In this document: one piece after another, positions 49,573 to 59,425 of the stretch
Layout of the letters: the number at the start of each line of letters is the position of its first letter
How positions within the stretch are numbered: position 1 is the stretch's first letter
Source of the DNA: Bacillota bacterium
GTDB lineage: Bacteria > Bacillota > UBA4882 > UBA8346
Length of the DNA: 64,000 nt
Assembly: GCA_029776205.1 (NCBI GenBank)
Contig: JAKOTQ010000011.1
Location: forward strand, 1-64,000
Direction: 5' to 3'
Made by a program: the position numbers and the translations under genes
Notes under the pieces: model-generated
What the model saw: only the letters and a program-made list of their open reading frames with translations
The model's database searches: none
Told to the model about the DNA's origin: nothing

Positions 49573-49822
49573 TTCCAATCCTCCTCCAAATCTGTGGCGT
49601 CTGCGTTCATTATATCTTTTTACAATCTTTTCTTCAAGAAATCCTTTACAATTCCTCCAATAAGTCACCCATGTAACCATTTGTTCACTAAACCGTAACC
49701 CAAACTCTGTTTATTTTGGGCTTTTATTTACTTATACTAAGATTATAGGAATTTACTAAAAGAAACAACTCTCTTTTTCATTGAAAATTCCTTCCCTTCT
49801 AACCACTTTTCCTTTCCAACCG

Positions 49823-49850
49823 GCCGCTCTCAGCGGCTGTTTTTTTATTC
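49823..49850 (+). terminator. Orphan plus-strand intrinsic terminator
   Basis: GGCCGCTCTCAGCGGCTGTTTTTTTA with no plus-strand CDS upstream. Confidence 0.5.
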
Positions 49851-49871
49851 CCGTAACAGCCGACTTAAAAA

Positions 49872-49905
49872 TAAAAATCCCTGGATAAATCCAGGGATTT
49901 ACTTA
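49872..49905 (-). terminator. Terminator after livF
   Basis: Minus strand AAATCCCTGGATTTATCCAGGGATTTTTATTTTT. Confidence 0.8.
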
Positions 49906-49931
49906 TCTTCCTATAGTCATCTTGTATCCAA

Positions 49932-50636
49932 TCAACCGCCCAAATAGGCCTTTCGTACTGCTTCACTGGCAGCCAGTTCTTTGGCATCTCCGGATGAAAC
50001 AATTTTCCCGGTTTCCAGCACATAGGCCCGATTGGCAATAGCCAAGGCCATATTGGCGTTTTGTTCAACCAGCAAAATCGTAGTTCCAGTCCGGTTAATC
50101 TCCTGAATGATGGTGAATATCTCTTTAACCAACAGCGGTGCCAATCCCATGGACGGCTCATCAAGCAGCATCAGCTTAGGACGGGACATCAGTGTCCGGG
50201 CCATCGCCAACATCTGCTGTTCTCCTCCGCTCAATGTACCGGCCACCTGCCGATAGCGTTCCTTTAATCGGGGAAATTTCGCAAAAATCATCTCATAATC
50301 TTGCTTTACACCTTGTTTATCGCGGCGGATATAAGCACCCATCTCCAAATTTTCCATAACCGTCAAATTCGCAAAGATCCGGCGTCCTTCCGGAACTTGG
50401 GCCAAACCCATCTCCACGATTTTATTGGCAGGGACCTCCCGTAACGACTTCCCTAAAAACTCAATCTCTCCTGAATGAATGGGAATCAACCCCGAAACAC
50501 TATGCAACGTCGTCGTCTTTCCGGCACCATTGGCCCCGATTAAGGTCACGATCTCTCCTTCATTTACTTCAAAACTACAGTCATGAAGAGCATGGATGTT
50601 TCCATAGTAGACATTAAGCCCGCGAACTTTAAGCAT
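49932..50636 (-). CDS. livF: Branched-chain amino acid ABC transporter ATP-binding protein
   Basis: MLKVRGLNVYYGNIHALHDCSFEVNEGEIVTLIGANGAGKTTTLHSVSGL. Confidence 0.95.
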   Translation of the reverse strand: MLKVRGLNVYYGNIHALHDCSFEVNEGEIVTLIGANGAGKTTTLHSVSGLIPIHSGEIEFLGKSLREVPANKIVEMGLAQVPEGRRIFANLTVMENLEMGAYIRRDKQGVKQDYEMIFAKFPRLKERYRQVAGTLSGGEQQMLAMARTLMSRPKLMLLDEPSMGLAPLLVKEIFTIIQEINRTGTTILLVEQNANMALAIANRAYVLETGKIVSSGDAKELAASEAVRKAYLGG

Positions 50637-51420
50637 GAAGGCCGACCTCCTCTCCAAGATATGCTTTGATCACTCGGGGGTCTTGACTGATTTGGGCCGG
50701 AGTGCCTTCGGCAATGGTCTGGCCGTAGTCCAATACGATAATTCGCTCACAAATCCCCATAACCAGACTCACATCATGTTCAATCAGTAAAATCGTCAGA
50801 TTAAACTTCTCTCGGATAAAACGAATCAGTTGGGTCAAATCCTGGGTTTCCTGAGGATTCATGCCGGCAGCTGGCTCATCGAGGAGTAGTAATTTAGGTT
50901 GGGTTGCTAAAGCTCGGGCAATCTCAAGTTTCCGTTGTTCACCATAAGGAAGGTTCTTAGCCAACTCTGCCTGTTTATGCCCTAAATTGAAAATTTCCAA
51001 AAGCTCAATCGCCTTTTTGGTAATCTCTGCTTCTTCCTTGAAAAAGGCCGGTGTTCGGAAAACAGCATCGAAGGTTTTATATTTCACATTAGAGTGATAG
51101 GCGATCCGAATGTTATCCAGAACCGTCAAATCTTTAAATAAGCGAATATTTTGAAAGGTCCGGGCCATCCCCATTTGTGTAATTTGAAAGGGTTTCATAT
51201 GCGTGGTGTTTTGAAATTTTCCGTTCTTATCGGCAAATTCTATTTCTCCGCTGGTCGGATGATAAACTCCGGTAATCATGTTAAATACGGTGGTTTTACC
51301 GGCGCCGTTTGGACCTATCAAACCCAGCAGTTCCCCTTCTTCCAGAGTCATATTAAAATTTGAAACCGCTTTCAATCCGCCAAATAGAATTGAAATATCC
51401 TTTACCCGTAATACTGTCAT
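50629..51420 (-). CDS. livG: Branched-chain amino acid ABC transporter ATP-binding protein
   Basis: ISILFGGLKAVSNFNMTLEEGELLGLIGPNGAGKTTVFNMITGVYHPTSGEI, DEPAAGMNPQE. Confidence 0.95.
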   Translation of the reverse strand: MTVLRVKDISILFGGLKAVSNFNMTLEEGELLGLIGPNGAGKTTVFNMITGVYHPTSGEIEFADKNGKFQNTTHMKPFQITQMGMARTFQNIRLFKDLTVLDNIRIAYHSNVKYKTFDAVFRTPAFFKEEAEITKKAIELLEIFNLGHKQAELAKNLPYGEQRKLEIARALATQPKLLLLDEPAAGMNPQETQDLTQLIRFIREKFNLTILLIEHDVSLVMGICERIIVLDYGQTIAEGTPAQISQDPRVIKAYLGEEVGLHA

Positions 51421-52454
51421 TACCTTTCACCTGCCTTATCAACCTTTGACTGGCTTTGATTCTTTGATTTAAACAACCGTTGCCACAAGCCCAAAATCGA
51501 TATCTCCCGATTCCCCATCAATCCACTCGGACGGAATAACATGATGAAAATCAGCAATAATGGATAGATGACCAGACGGTAATCCTGTAAAAACCGTAAA
51601 AACTCTTGCAGGTAGGTGAGTACAAACCCGGCAATGACCGTTCCGGTAATGCTTCCCATACCGCCTAAAACCACAATAACCAAGAAGTCGACGGATTTCA
51701 AAAAGTTAAACATCGTCGGATTGAGATATCCAAAGAAAGGAGCATATAAACCACCACCGACGCCGGCAATAAAGGCCGAAATTGTAAAAGCATACATTTT
51801 ATAATAAAACACATTAATTCCCATAGCATTAGCAGCAATTTCATCTTCCCGCACCGAGAGTATCGCCCGGCCGTAAGAAGATTTGATCAAGTTACTCACC
51901 AGAATAATCGTAATGATCATCACGGAAAAAACCCACAGCAAAGAAAGAGCCGGCGCAAGTAATATATCCTCCGTAAAGGAAGGAATCCCTTTCAGGCCGG
52001 CCGCCCCTCCTGTAATTTGCTCTAGATTAATCATAATGACCCGGATAATCTCACCAAATCCCAAAGTAACAATAGCTAAATAATCTCCACGAAGCCGCAA
52101 GGTCGGAAATCCGATAACCAACCCAAACACTGCCGTCACCAAGCCACCGATCAAAATCGCCAAAAACATTGGGAGATTCAGCTTCATGATACAATAGGCT
52201 GTAGTATAAGCGCCAACCGCCATAAAACCAGCATGCCCCAGCGCCAATTGACCGGTAAATCCGGAAATTAAATTCAGGCTCAGAGCTACAATGACATTGA
52301 TCCCTGCCAAAGATAAAATCTGCGCAGTATATTCATCAATTACACCAAAGAATACCAGAGCCGTCATGATACCGGTGAATACCACAGCAATAGCCGCAAG
52401 CGTTAACCCATTTGCAATATTCTTCTTCATGCAATTACACCTTCTCACTGACAT
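51420..52454 (-). CDS. livM: Branched-chain amino acid ABC transporter permease
   Basis: NLISGFTGQLALGHAGFMAVGAYTTAYCI, RGDYLAIVTLGFGEIIRVI, VVLGGMGSITGTVIAG. Confidence 0.94.
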   Translation of the reverse strand: MSVRRCNCMKKNIANGLTLAAIAVVFTGIMTALVFFGVIDEYTAQILSLAGINVIVALSLNLISGFTGQLALGHAGFMAVGAYTTAYCIMKLNLPMFLAILIGGLVTAVFGLVIGFPTLRLRGDYLAIVTLGFGEIIRVIMINLEQITGGAAGLKGIPSFTEDILLAPALSLLWVFSVMIITIILVSNLIKSSYGRAILSVREDEIAANAMGINVFYYKMYAFTISAFIAGVGGGLYAPFFGYLNPTMFNFLKSVDFLVIVVLGGMGSITGTVIAGFVLTYLQEFLRFLQDYRLVIYPLLLIFIMLFRPSGLMGNREISILGLWQRLFKSKNQSQSKVDKAGER

Positions 52455-53334
52455 TTTTACCGAGAATACCTGAAGGCTTCACAACCAATATCAAAATAAG
52501 AATCCCGAACGCAATGGCATCCGCCAGCTGCGATGAGATAAACCCTTTCGTCAAGGTTTCGGCAATTCCCATAATAAACCCGCCTACCATAGCTCCGGGG
52601 ATACTGCCAATGCCTCCAAGCACCGCAGCAACAAACGCTTTCAAACCGGGAATAATTCCCATATACGGTTCAACCTGCGGATAAGCGCTGGCAAAAAGTA
52701 TTCCAGCCGCTGCTGCCAAAGCTGAACCCAAAGCAAAAGTAAAGGATATAATCCAGTCCACATTGATCCCCATAAGGTATGCTGCCTGCCGGTCAAAAGA
52801 AACTGCCCGCATGGCTTTTCCGAGTTTAGTATAATTTACGATATAAGTCAATAAAAACATTAAAAGGATAGACACTACAAACACAATGATCTGAATCTGA
52901 CTGATATTGATATCTCCAATCGGAAAGTTCACTGTTTTAAAAGTCGGAAATTGCTTGGGATTGGGGCCAATCGCTTTAACCACCCGGGCTCCGTTTTCAA
53001 TAAAAATCGATACACCGATGGCAGTGATTAACGCATTGATCCGAGGCGCACTCCGTAACGGTTTATAACAGGTCTTCTCAATCACGATACCCACAGTCGC
53101 ACAGACAAGCATCCCCACCAACAAAGCAAGGATAAATGTTAGAGGGGTGACGCCATAGGCAGCCAAAACAAAGAAACCGCCAAACGCTCCCAGCATCAAA
53201 ATATCTCCATGGGCAAAATTAATCAACTTCACAATCCCGTAAACCATGGTATACCCCAATGCGAGTAGGGCATAAATACTTCCCAGGGAGATCCCGTTCA
53301 CCATTTGTTGTAAAAATTCATGTAAAAATCCCAT
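52435..53334 (-). CDS. livH: Branched-chain amino acid ABC transporter permease
   Basis: LQQMVNGISLGSIYALLALGYTMVYGIVKLINFAHGDILMLGAF; AAVLGGIGSIPGAMVGGFIMG. Confidence 0.95.
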   Translation of the reverse strand: MGFLHEFLQQMVNGISLGSIYALLALGYTMVYGIVKLINFAHGDILMLGAFGGFFVLAAYGVTPLTFILALLVGMLVCATVGIVIEKTCYKPLRSAPRINALITAIGVSIFIENGARVVKAIGPNPKQFPTFKTVNFPIGDINISQIQIIVFVVSILLMFLLTYIVNYTKLGKAMRAVSFDRQAAYLMGINVDWIISFTFALGSALAAAAGILFASAYPQVEPYMGIIPGLKAFVAAVLGGIGSIPGAMVGGFIMGIAETLTKGFISSQLADAIAFGILILILVVKPSGILGKNVSEKV

Positions 53335-53394
53335 AAACCCACCTCATTTATTCAACATCATTATCCGGATCTGGGGGCCCAATCCATTTTAACA

Positions 53395-53426
53395 ATAATG
53401 GGAGAATAGCTAGATTCTCCCATTAT
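53395..53426. promoter_or_regulatory. Perfect 13-bp inverted repeat between livK and livH
   Basis: ATAATGGGAGAAT-AGCTAG-ATTCTCCCATTAT. Confidence 0.7.
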
Positions 53427-53482
53427 CGTTCTATTCCAATTATACCATCACTTTGACATCCAATAAAGTTCGATTCTTTTGG

Positions 53483-54622
53483 TTAGGGATTAACCGTTCC
53501 AGCATATTCAGTGGTTAATTTCCCATCGGAGCCTTTCACCACTTTGAGCATAACCGCTGATTTGATAGGATTCCGTTTTTCATTGAACCGGATTTGCCCA
53601 GTCACCATCTTCTTATCGGTTTCCATCATCGCCTGTTGAATCTTGACCGGATCTAAGCTGCCAGCTTTGGCAATGGCATCAACCAAAATGTAAGCAGCAT
53701 CATAGCCAAGGGCTGCCAATGCATTTGGAGTGATTTTATGTTTTTCACGGAACTTTTGAACAAAGGCTTGAACATCTGCATCGTCCGAATCCGGCGAATA
53801 ATGGTTGCTGTAATAGCAGCCAATCACTTCATCTCCGGCATTATTGGTAATTTCATCCCAACCGTCGCCACCCATCATCGGGATGGTCATCCCTTGGCCT
53901 CGAACCTGTTTCGCAATAAGCGAAATGGTGTTGTAATAATCAGGGATAAACAACACTTCCGGTTGGCTCGCTTTAATTTTGGTTAATTGAGCATTGAAAT
54001 CTTTATCACCGGTGCTATAAGATTCGATCGCTACAATCTGGCCGCCAAGCTCTTCAAATTTGGACTTAAAGTTGCTCATCAACCCTTTAGAATAGTCATT
54101 AGTAATATCATAAAGAATAGCTGCTTTTCTGGCTTTCAGGGTTTCATAGGCAAACTTAGCATTTACCTGACCTTGGAACGAATCGTTGTAACACGCTCTG
54201 AAAATGAATTCACCGGCATCCGTCACCGTATCATTGGTGGATGACGAGGTGATCAAGACCACCTTTTTCGCCTGAGCCTCTTTGGTAATCGCCAAGGTAC
54301 ATTTGCTGGTCAATGCCCCGATAATCGCCACCACTTTATCTTTGGCCGTCAGTTTCTTAAAAGCGTTGGTTGTTTTTTCCGGGCTGTTTTCATCATCTTC
54401 AACGATAAGTTCAATTTGTTTACCAAGAACTCCGCCGTTGGCATTAATCTCCTCAATGGCCAAGGCAATAGCATCCCGGGTTTGAATCCCGTAGGCGGAA
54501 ACCTGGCCGCTAATAGGTTGAATGGTGCCGATCTTAATTGTTTTACTTTCGTTACATCCGCTAATCAAAGAAAAGACGAGTACTAAAATTATTCCTGCTA
54601 AAAATAACCGATTCTTAAGCAT
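53483..54622 (-). CDS. Branched-chain amino acid ABC transporter substrate-binding lipoprotein
   Basis: Lipobox LISGC; IKIGTIQPISGQVSAYGIQTRDAIALAIEEINANGGVLGKQIELIVEDDENSPEKTTNAFKKL. Confidence 0.94.
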   Translation of the reverse strand: MLKNRLFLAGIILVLVFSLISGCNESKTIKIGTIQPISGQVSAYGIQTRDAIALAIEEINANGGVLGKQIELIVEDDENSPEKTTNAFKKLTAKDKVVAIIGALTSKCTLAITKEAQAKKVVLITSSSTNDTVTDAGEFIFRACYNDSFQGQVNAKFAYETLKARKAAILYDITNDYSKGLMSNFKSKFEELGGQIVAIESYSTGDKDFNAQLTKIKASQPEVLFIPDYYNTISLIAKQVRGQGMTIPMMGGDGWDEITNNAGDEVIGCYYSNHYSPDSDDADVQAFVQKFREKHKITPNALAALGYDAAYILVDAIAKAGSLDPVKIQQAMMETDKKMVTGQIRFNEKRNPIKSAVMLKVVKGSDGKLTTEYAGTVNP

Positions 54623-54849
54623 ACAATCCTCCTCCCTTAATCCATAATCGATCAGTAAAATACTTTTTAATACTCAAAATATTATCAAAATCACCAATCC
54701 ATGTCAACAATGTTGCCATTGTATATTGCATTCATGTAAAAACGTTCATAACCTTCCAAATTTATTCGGATAATTATACATGTTTCGTTACTTTTTAACG
54801 TAAAAAACCAATTTTCTTGTAAGGTTTATGTCAACTTATTAAATATAAA

Positions 54850-54872
54850 AGCGCCCTTCGGCGCTTCTACAT
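54850..54872. terminator. Hairpin between livK and the GGDEF gene
   Basis: AAGCGCCCTTCGGCGCTT. Confidence 0.5.
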
Positions 54873-54941
54873 CACGATTTTTCCTTTATTTAAGTATTAC
54901 TTGCTTTCTCCGTGGTGTATAAATATCCGATTTATTCCGTT

Positions 54942-56192
54942 TTATCCTTTAGCTGTTTTTTCGGCACGGCATATCCGGTTACGTCCGCTGTTCTTGGCAT
55001 TATATAGCGCTTCATCCGCTTTTTGTAACAAACCTTCAAATGAATCCGAGCTCTCCGGATAACCGGCCAATCCACCACTTAGCGTCACCACGATCCATCT
55101 GCCGTCATCGGTTTGATACGGATGCTCGAAGACAGCGTAACGCAGTTTTTCGGCAAAATCGAATGCCTCGTCCGCAGATACCTCCGGTAGAACCACCACA
55201 AACTCTTCTCCACCATATCGTGCCAAAATGCCGGTTGGCAACATTTCACTGGCCAACTGTGCTGTTTCCTTGAGAACCATATCTCCGACCAAATGTCCGT
55301 ACCGATCATTGATCGCTTTGAAATGATCCAAATCAAAGATAATCACCGAAACGATTTGAGGTCTTGAAGCAAACAATTCCGAAATATAATTCATCAAATA
55401 CATCCGGTTATAAACACCGGTCAAGGCATCATGGGTAGCCATCCGCCGCATTTTATCGTATAAGTACGCATTTTCCAACGACAAGCTTAATTCCTGTGCG
55501 ATCAATTTAGCAAAATCAATTAAATCTTGGTTAATGATACGGACTAGTTCATTCTCCATTACCATCACACCCAGGCAATTATGACGTCCGCTCAGAGGGA
55601 TGGCAATATTACCGCTGGTCTTTCCTTGGGCCATGGCTTCATCAGCATCGGTAAAAACCATCCGTTCCCGACAAGCCCGGGCCACCAAATGATCGGCATC
55701 TACCGGAATAATCTTGTCATATACAGGAGCAGCTGCAAATCCCGAGTTAGCTTTGAGTTCCAGCACCGACTTTTGTTCATTGACCATATAAATGGTACAC
55801 CACTTACTGCCAAATACTCCAAGTAGAATATCCAACGTTTTTTTCATCAGCTGATTACTGTCGAGTTCACGGGCAATTTCTTCTTGAATCAGCTGCAACG
55901 TATAGGCCTGAGCATATTTCTCCTCCAAAGTAAGGCTGGAAAGCTGCAGCTTTTGATAGTTCATTTCCATGTCACGCCGGCTCTCTTCCATCCGGGTATA
56001 CATGGTAACGAAGGATTGCCGAAGTTCAGCCAAATCGTCATGGTGCGGATCAGGCGGTAACTCCAGAGATGATCCACTTAAAATTTTATTTACCCAATTT
56101 TTCAGCTCCACAATCCGAACCACAAATGAGCGGTTGCGGATAAACAAAACGATGTTCAATACTCCAAGTAAAATTAATATGATATAGACCAT
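54942..56192 (-). CDS. GAF-GGDEF diguanylate cyclase, membrane-anchored
   Basis: N-terminal TM, GAF region, FDLDHFKAINDRYGHLVGDMVLKETAQL...ARYGGEEFVVVLPE. Confidence 0.92.
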   Translation of the reverse strand: MVYIILILLGVLNIVLFIRNRSFVVRIVELKNWVNKILSGSSLELPPDPHHDDLAELRQSFVTMYTRMEESRRDMEMNYQKLQLSSLTLEEKYAQAYTLQLIQEEIARELDSNQLMKKTLDILLGVFGSKWCTIYMVNEQKSVLELKANSGFAAAPVYDKIIPVDADHLVARACRERMVFTDADEAMAQGKTSGNIAIPLSGRHNCLGVMVMENELVRIINQDLIDFAKLIAQELSLSLENAYLYDKMRRMATHDALTGVYNRMYLMNYISELFASRPQIVSVIIFDLDHFKAINDRYGHLVGDMVLKETAQLASEMLPTGILARYGGEEFVVVLPEVSADEAFDFAEKLRYAVFEHPYQTDDGRWIVVTLSGGLAGYPESSDSFEGLLQKADEALYNAKNSGRNRICRAEKTAKG

Positions 56193-56279
56193 CCGGTCGT
56201 CCTCCCGCCAAAAACATTTATCGATTTATAAAATGAATTTGGTTAGATTGGAACATCTGACATCAATGCTGCCACCCTA

Positions 56280-56771
56280 TCAAATATAAATCACAATATA
56301 ATCAAAATAGACACTGTGTATATCTATTATATCGGATTTTAAAACATTGTATATTAGATTTTTTTCGATAGATAGTACCAAAGACTGCCGGGAACGATAA
56401 TCATTCCAAAACCGCTGATCGGCAGGGGGTTTGGCAAGACCATCGATGTCATCAGGCGCCCACCATGATACTGCCTGACACTCGATGGGTTTGGGTTCCC
56501 CTTCGATAATCCGGCACGCAAAATAAAGCAGTATCAAATGCATATTCCCTTTAACTTCTGAAATCACATCGAGCAAAGGCCCAACTTCAGCCCTAATCCC
56601 CAGCTCTTCCTGTAACTCTCGGCATAGACTCTGCCGCGGCTCCTCTCCCCATTCAATTTTTCCGCCGGGAAATTCCCACTTTCCGCCTTCTGAATCCTGC
56701 GGCCGCCGTTGGGCCATGAATAATCGACCCTCTTTTTCGATTACAGCAGCTGTAACGACAATTTGCTTCAT
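56280..56771 (-). CDS. NUDIX (MutT-type) nucleoside triphosphate pyrophosphohydrolase
   Basis: MKQIVVTAAVIEKEGRLFMAQR; GGKIEWGEEPRQSLCRELQEELGI. Confidence 0.9.
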   Translation of the reverse strand: MKQIVVTAAVIEKEGRLFMAQRRPQDSEGGKWEFPGGKIEWGEEPRQSLCRELQEELGIRAEVGPLLDVISEVKGNMHLILLYFACRIIEGEPKPIECQAVSWWAPDDIDGLAKPPADQRFWNDYRSRQSLVLSIEKNLIYNVLKSDIIDIHSVYFDYIVIYI

Positions 56772-56825
56772 ATCATCACCTTGTTTGTCTTCATTCATTT
56801 ATATATCCTAACACATACATATCTA

Positions 56826-56858
56826 ACCAAAAACAGCGAAGAAGAATTTCTCCGCTGT
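56826..56858 (-). terminator. Terminator after tyrS
   Basis: Minus strand AAAACAGCGGAGAAATTCTTCTTCGCTGTTTTTGG. Confidence 0.65.
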
Positions 56859-56871
56859 TTTGAATGACATT

Positions 56872-58095
56872 TTATTGCAAGATGATCCGTTGGAATTGCT
56901 TCTTCCCTTTTTTAATCAACGCCTCATCCCCCGGAAAATCATCCATGGTCACCGTTTGATTGGTATCCGTCACTTTTTGATCATTTAACGTAATGCCGCC
57001 TTGCGCTATTAACCGCCGGGCTTCGCTTTTAGAAGGAGCTAACTTGGCAACAACCAGCAGATCGGCAATAGGTAACCCTGATACCACGGCATTCCGATCG
57101 AGAGGAATCGCCGGTACCGCACTTTCATCTCCGGCGTTTCCAAACAAAGCTTCAGCGGCTTTTTGAGCCTCTTTTGCCGCTTCCTCGCCATGAGTCAACC
57201 GGGTCACTTCATAAGCCAACACTTTTTTGGCTTCATTAATCTCCCGATCTTTTAATGAACCTAAGCGACGAACCTCATCCATAGGCAAGAAAGTATATAG
57301 AGCCAAAAAGCGTTCCACATCCCGGTCATCCGTATTCCGCCAATATTGATAAAAATCATACGGGCTGGTTTTTTGAGCATCAAGCCAAACCGCACCGGCC
57401 TCCGTTTTCCCCATCTTCTTTCCGGAACTGGTAGTCAAGAGGGGGAACGTAATACCGTAAGCCTCACCTCTCTCCAACCGACGGATCAAGTCAGCACCCG
57501 AAAGAATATTAGACCACTGATCATCTCCGCCCATTTGCAACTTACACCCATATTTCCGGTAAAGCATCAGAAAATCATAGGATTGCAATAACATGTAGTT
57601 AAACTCAATAAATGTCAATCCTCTTTCCATCCGGGACTTATAGCACTCAGCTGTCAGCATCCGGTTAACCGAAAATTGGGACCCGACTTCCCGAAGAAAA
57701 GCAATGTAATTTAGATCACGCAGCCATTCCGCATTGTTGATCATTAACGCCTTACCATCGCTAAAATCGATGAAGCGGGAGAGTTGTTCTTTGAAACAGG
57801 ACGCATTATGATCAATCTGTTCTTCAGTTAACATTTTCCGCATATCTGTGCGTCCACTGGGATCTCCAATCATCGCCGTACCGCCCCCCAAAATGGCAAT
57901 AGGCCGGTGTCCAGCTTCCTGCATATGATGCATAGCCATAATCGGGAGCATATGGCCAATATGTAAACTGTCAGCCGTTGGATCAAACCCTACATAAAAG
58001 GTGACTTTTTCCCTTTCTAACAGTTCGTACAGAGGTTCTTGGTGAGTCGTCTGTTGAATAAATCCCCGTTCCCTCAAGACATCGATAACCGACAT
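56872..58095 (-). CDS. tyrS: Tyrosyl-tRNA synthetase
   Basis: [52 protein letters not shown]-terminal S4 domain. Confidence 0.97.
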   Translation of the reverse strand: MSVIDVLRERGFIQQTTHQEPLYELLEREKVTFYVGFDPTADSLHIGHMLPIMAMHHMQEAGHRPIAILGGGTAMIGDPSGRTDMRKMLTEEQIDHNASCFKEQLSRFIDFSDGKALMINNAEWLRDLNYIAFLREVGSQFSVNRMLTAECYKSRMERGLTFIEFNYMLLQSYDFLMLYRKYGCKLQMGGDDQWSNILSGADLIRRLERGEAYGITFPLLTTSSGKKMGKTEAGAVWLDAQKTSPYDFYQYWRNTDDRDVERFLALYTFLPMDEVRRLGSLKDREINEAKKVLAYEVTRLTHGEEAAKEAQKAAEALFGNAGDESAVPAIPLDRNAVVSGLPIADLLVVAKLAPSKSEARRLIAQGGITLNDQKVTDTNQTVTMDDFPGDEALIKKGKKQFQRIILQ

Positions 58096-58137
58096 CGTAT
58101 CCTCCTCCTTATCTTAATCTAAAACTTAAAATAATAA

Positions 58138-58400
58138 AAAAAGACTTTTATCCCGTATAAGGACGAAAGTCTCGTGGTACCACCTTACTTTAAGTGCCGT
58201 AAAACGCCACAGCACTCCTCTTCACGCGTTAACGGGCGTACCCGAACCAGCGTACTAAAGATTCCGCCGCCAGCTCCGGAGAGTAATTCGCTATTACCGG
58301 ATTCGACAGGTTTACACCGCCACCTGCTCTCTTATGTCACCCCGGCAAAACTACTCTGAAAACCGCTGGAAAACCAACTGTCTTCAATCTCCTTCATTGC
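58138..58400 (-). ncRNA. T-box leader of tyrS (probable TAC/Tyr specifier)
   Basis: Minus strand AAGGTGGTACCACGAGACTTTCGTCCTTATACGGGATAAAAGTCTT; specifier region GCGAATTACTCTCCGGAGC; promoter TTGCTG-17-TATAAT at 58423-58451. Confidence 0.9.
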
Positions 58401-58551
58401 CTTTTATTTTTTTTATTTACAAATTATATCATGTCCAAAACTCTTCAGCAATATGAACTTATATTATTATTGGCATCCGAAAAATGATGTTATATAATTG
58501 TAATATCTCTAGCCCATTGGTATATGAGACAAATTATTGGAGGTGTCATAA

Positions 58552-59292
58552 TTGAAGAAGTATTTAATGTTTCTCATATCCTTAGCCCTGCTTATCACCG
58601 TTGGAGTGGGCTGTAACAAGTCCCAATCCGTATTAAAAGTCGGTACCGATGCAGCCTATGCTCCTTTCGAGTACATCGATAAAGATGGAAATTTTGCCGG
58701 TTTTGACGTTGAACTGATGCAAATGATCGCCGATGAACTCGGAATGAAACTGGAAATGCAAAATGTCGGATGGGACGGGCTCATCCCCGGCCTGATGAAC
58801 GGCAACTATGACTGTTTAATTTCCGCCATGACGATTACCGAAGAACGGTTAAAACAAATTGACTTTTCTCAACCCTATTTTTCTACCCACCAAGCCATCG
58901 TCATTAAAGAAGACAATACCACCATCAACAGTGCAGCGGATCTCATCGGTAAAACCATCGCCGTACTTAACGGAACCACCGGTGATCTTTATGCCAGTAC
59001 GATTAAAGATGTAAAAATGAAACGTTTTGACAACAATCCTTTGGCTGTCCAAGACTTGATCAATAACAACTCCGATGCAGTGGTTATGGATGATCTGGTC
59101 GCTTATGACACCATTAAAAATATTTCCGGGTTAAAAGTTATTGAGATTGACGGAGCTGAATCCGAAAACTACGGAATTGGCATTAAAAAAGGCAATGATA
59201 AACTGTTAGAGAAGATCAATAACGCCATCGATACCCTCAAAAATAACGGAAAATATGATGAATTAGTTGCCAAATACAAATCCGTTAATTAA
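58552..59292 (+). CDS. Polar amino acid ABC transporter substrate-binding lipoprotein (TTG start)
   Basis: Lipobox VGVGC; LKVGTDAAYAPFEYIDKDGNFAGFDVELMQMIADELGMKLEMQNVGWDGLIPGL; GGAGGTGTCATAA before TTG. Confidence 0.94.
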   Translation: MKKYLMFLISLALLITVGVGCNKSQSVLKVGTDAAYAPFEYIDKDGNFAGFDVELMQMIADELGMKLEMQNVGWDGLIPGLMNGNYDCLISAMTITEERLKQIDFSQPYFSTHQAIVIKEDNTTINSAADLIGKTIAVLNGTTGDLYASTIKDVKMKRFDNNPLAVQDLINNNSDAVVMDDLVAYDTIKNISGLKVIEIDGAESENYGIGIKKGNDKLLEKINNAIDTLKNNGKYDELVAKYKSVN

Positions 59293-59330
59293 TTCGTTCT
59301 CTATTTTTACTGATGTTTTATGATGTTTCC

Positions 59331-59382
59331 ATTCCCCCTCTTGATGATCAAGAGGGGGAATCCTTGATTATCAAGTTTTTTA
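59331..59382 (+). promoter_or_regulatory. Two consecutive hairpins between SBP and permease genes (attenuator/terminator-like)
   Basis: ATTCCCCCTCTTGATGATCAAGAGGGGGAAT followed by CCTTGATTATCAAGTTTTTT. Confidence 0.7.
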
Positions 59383-59425
59383 CTACAACGTTTAGCATCA
59401 ATTTTTATTGCAAAGAGGTAACACC

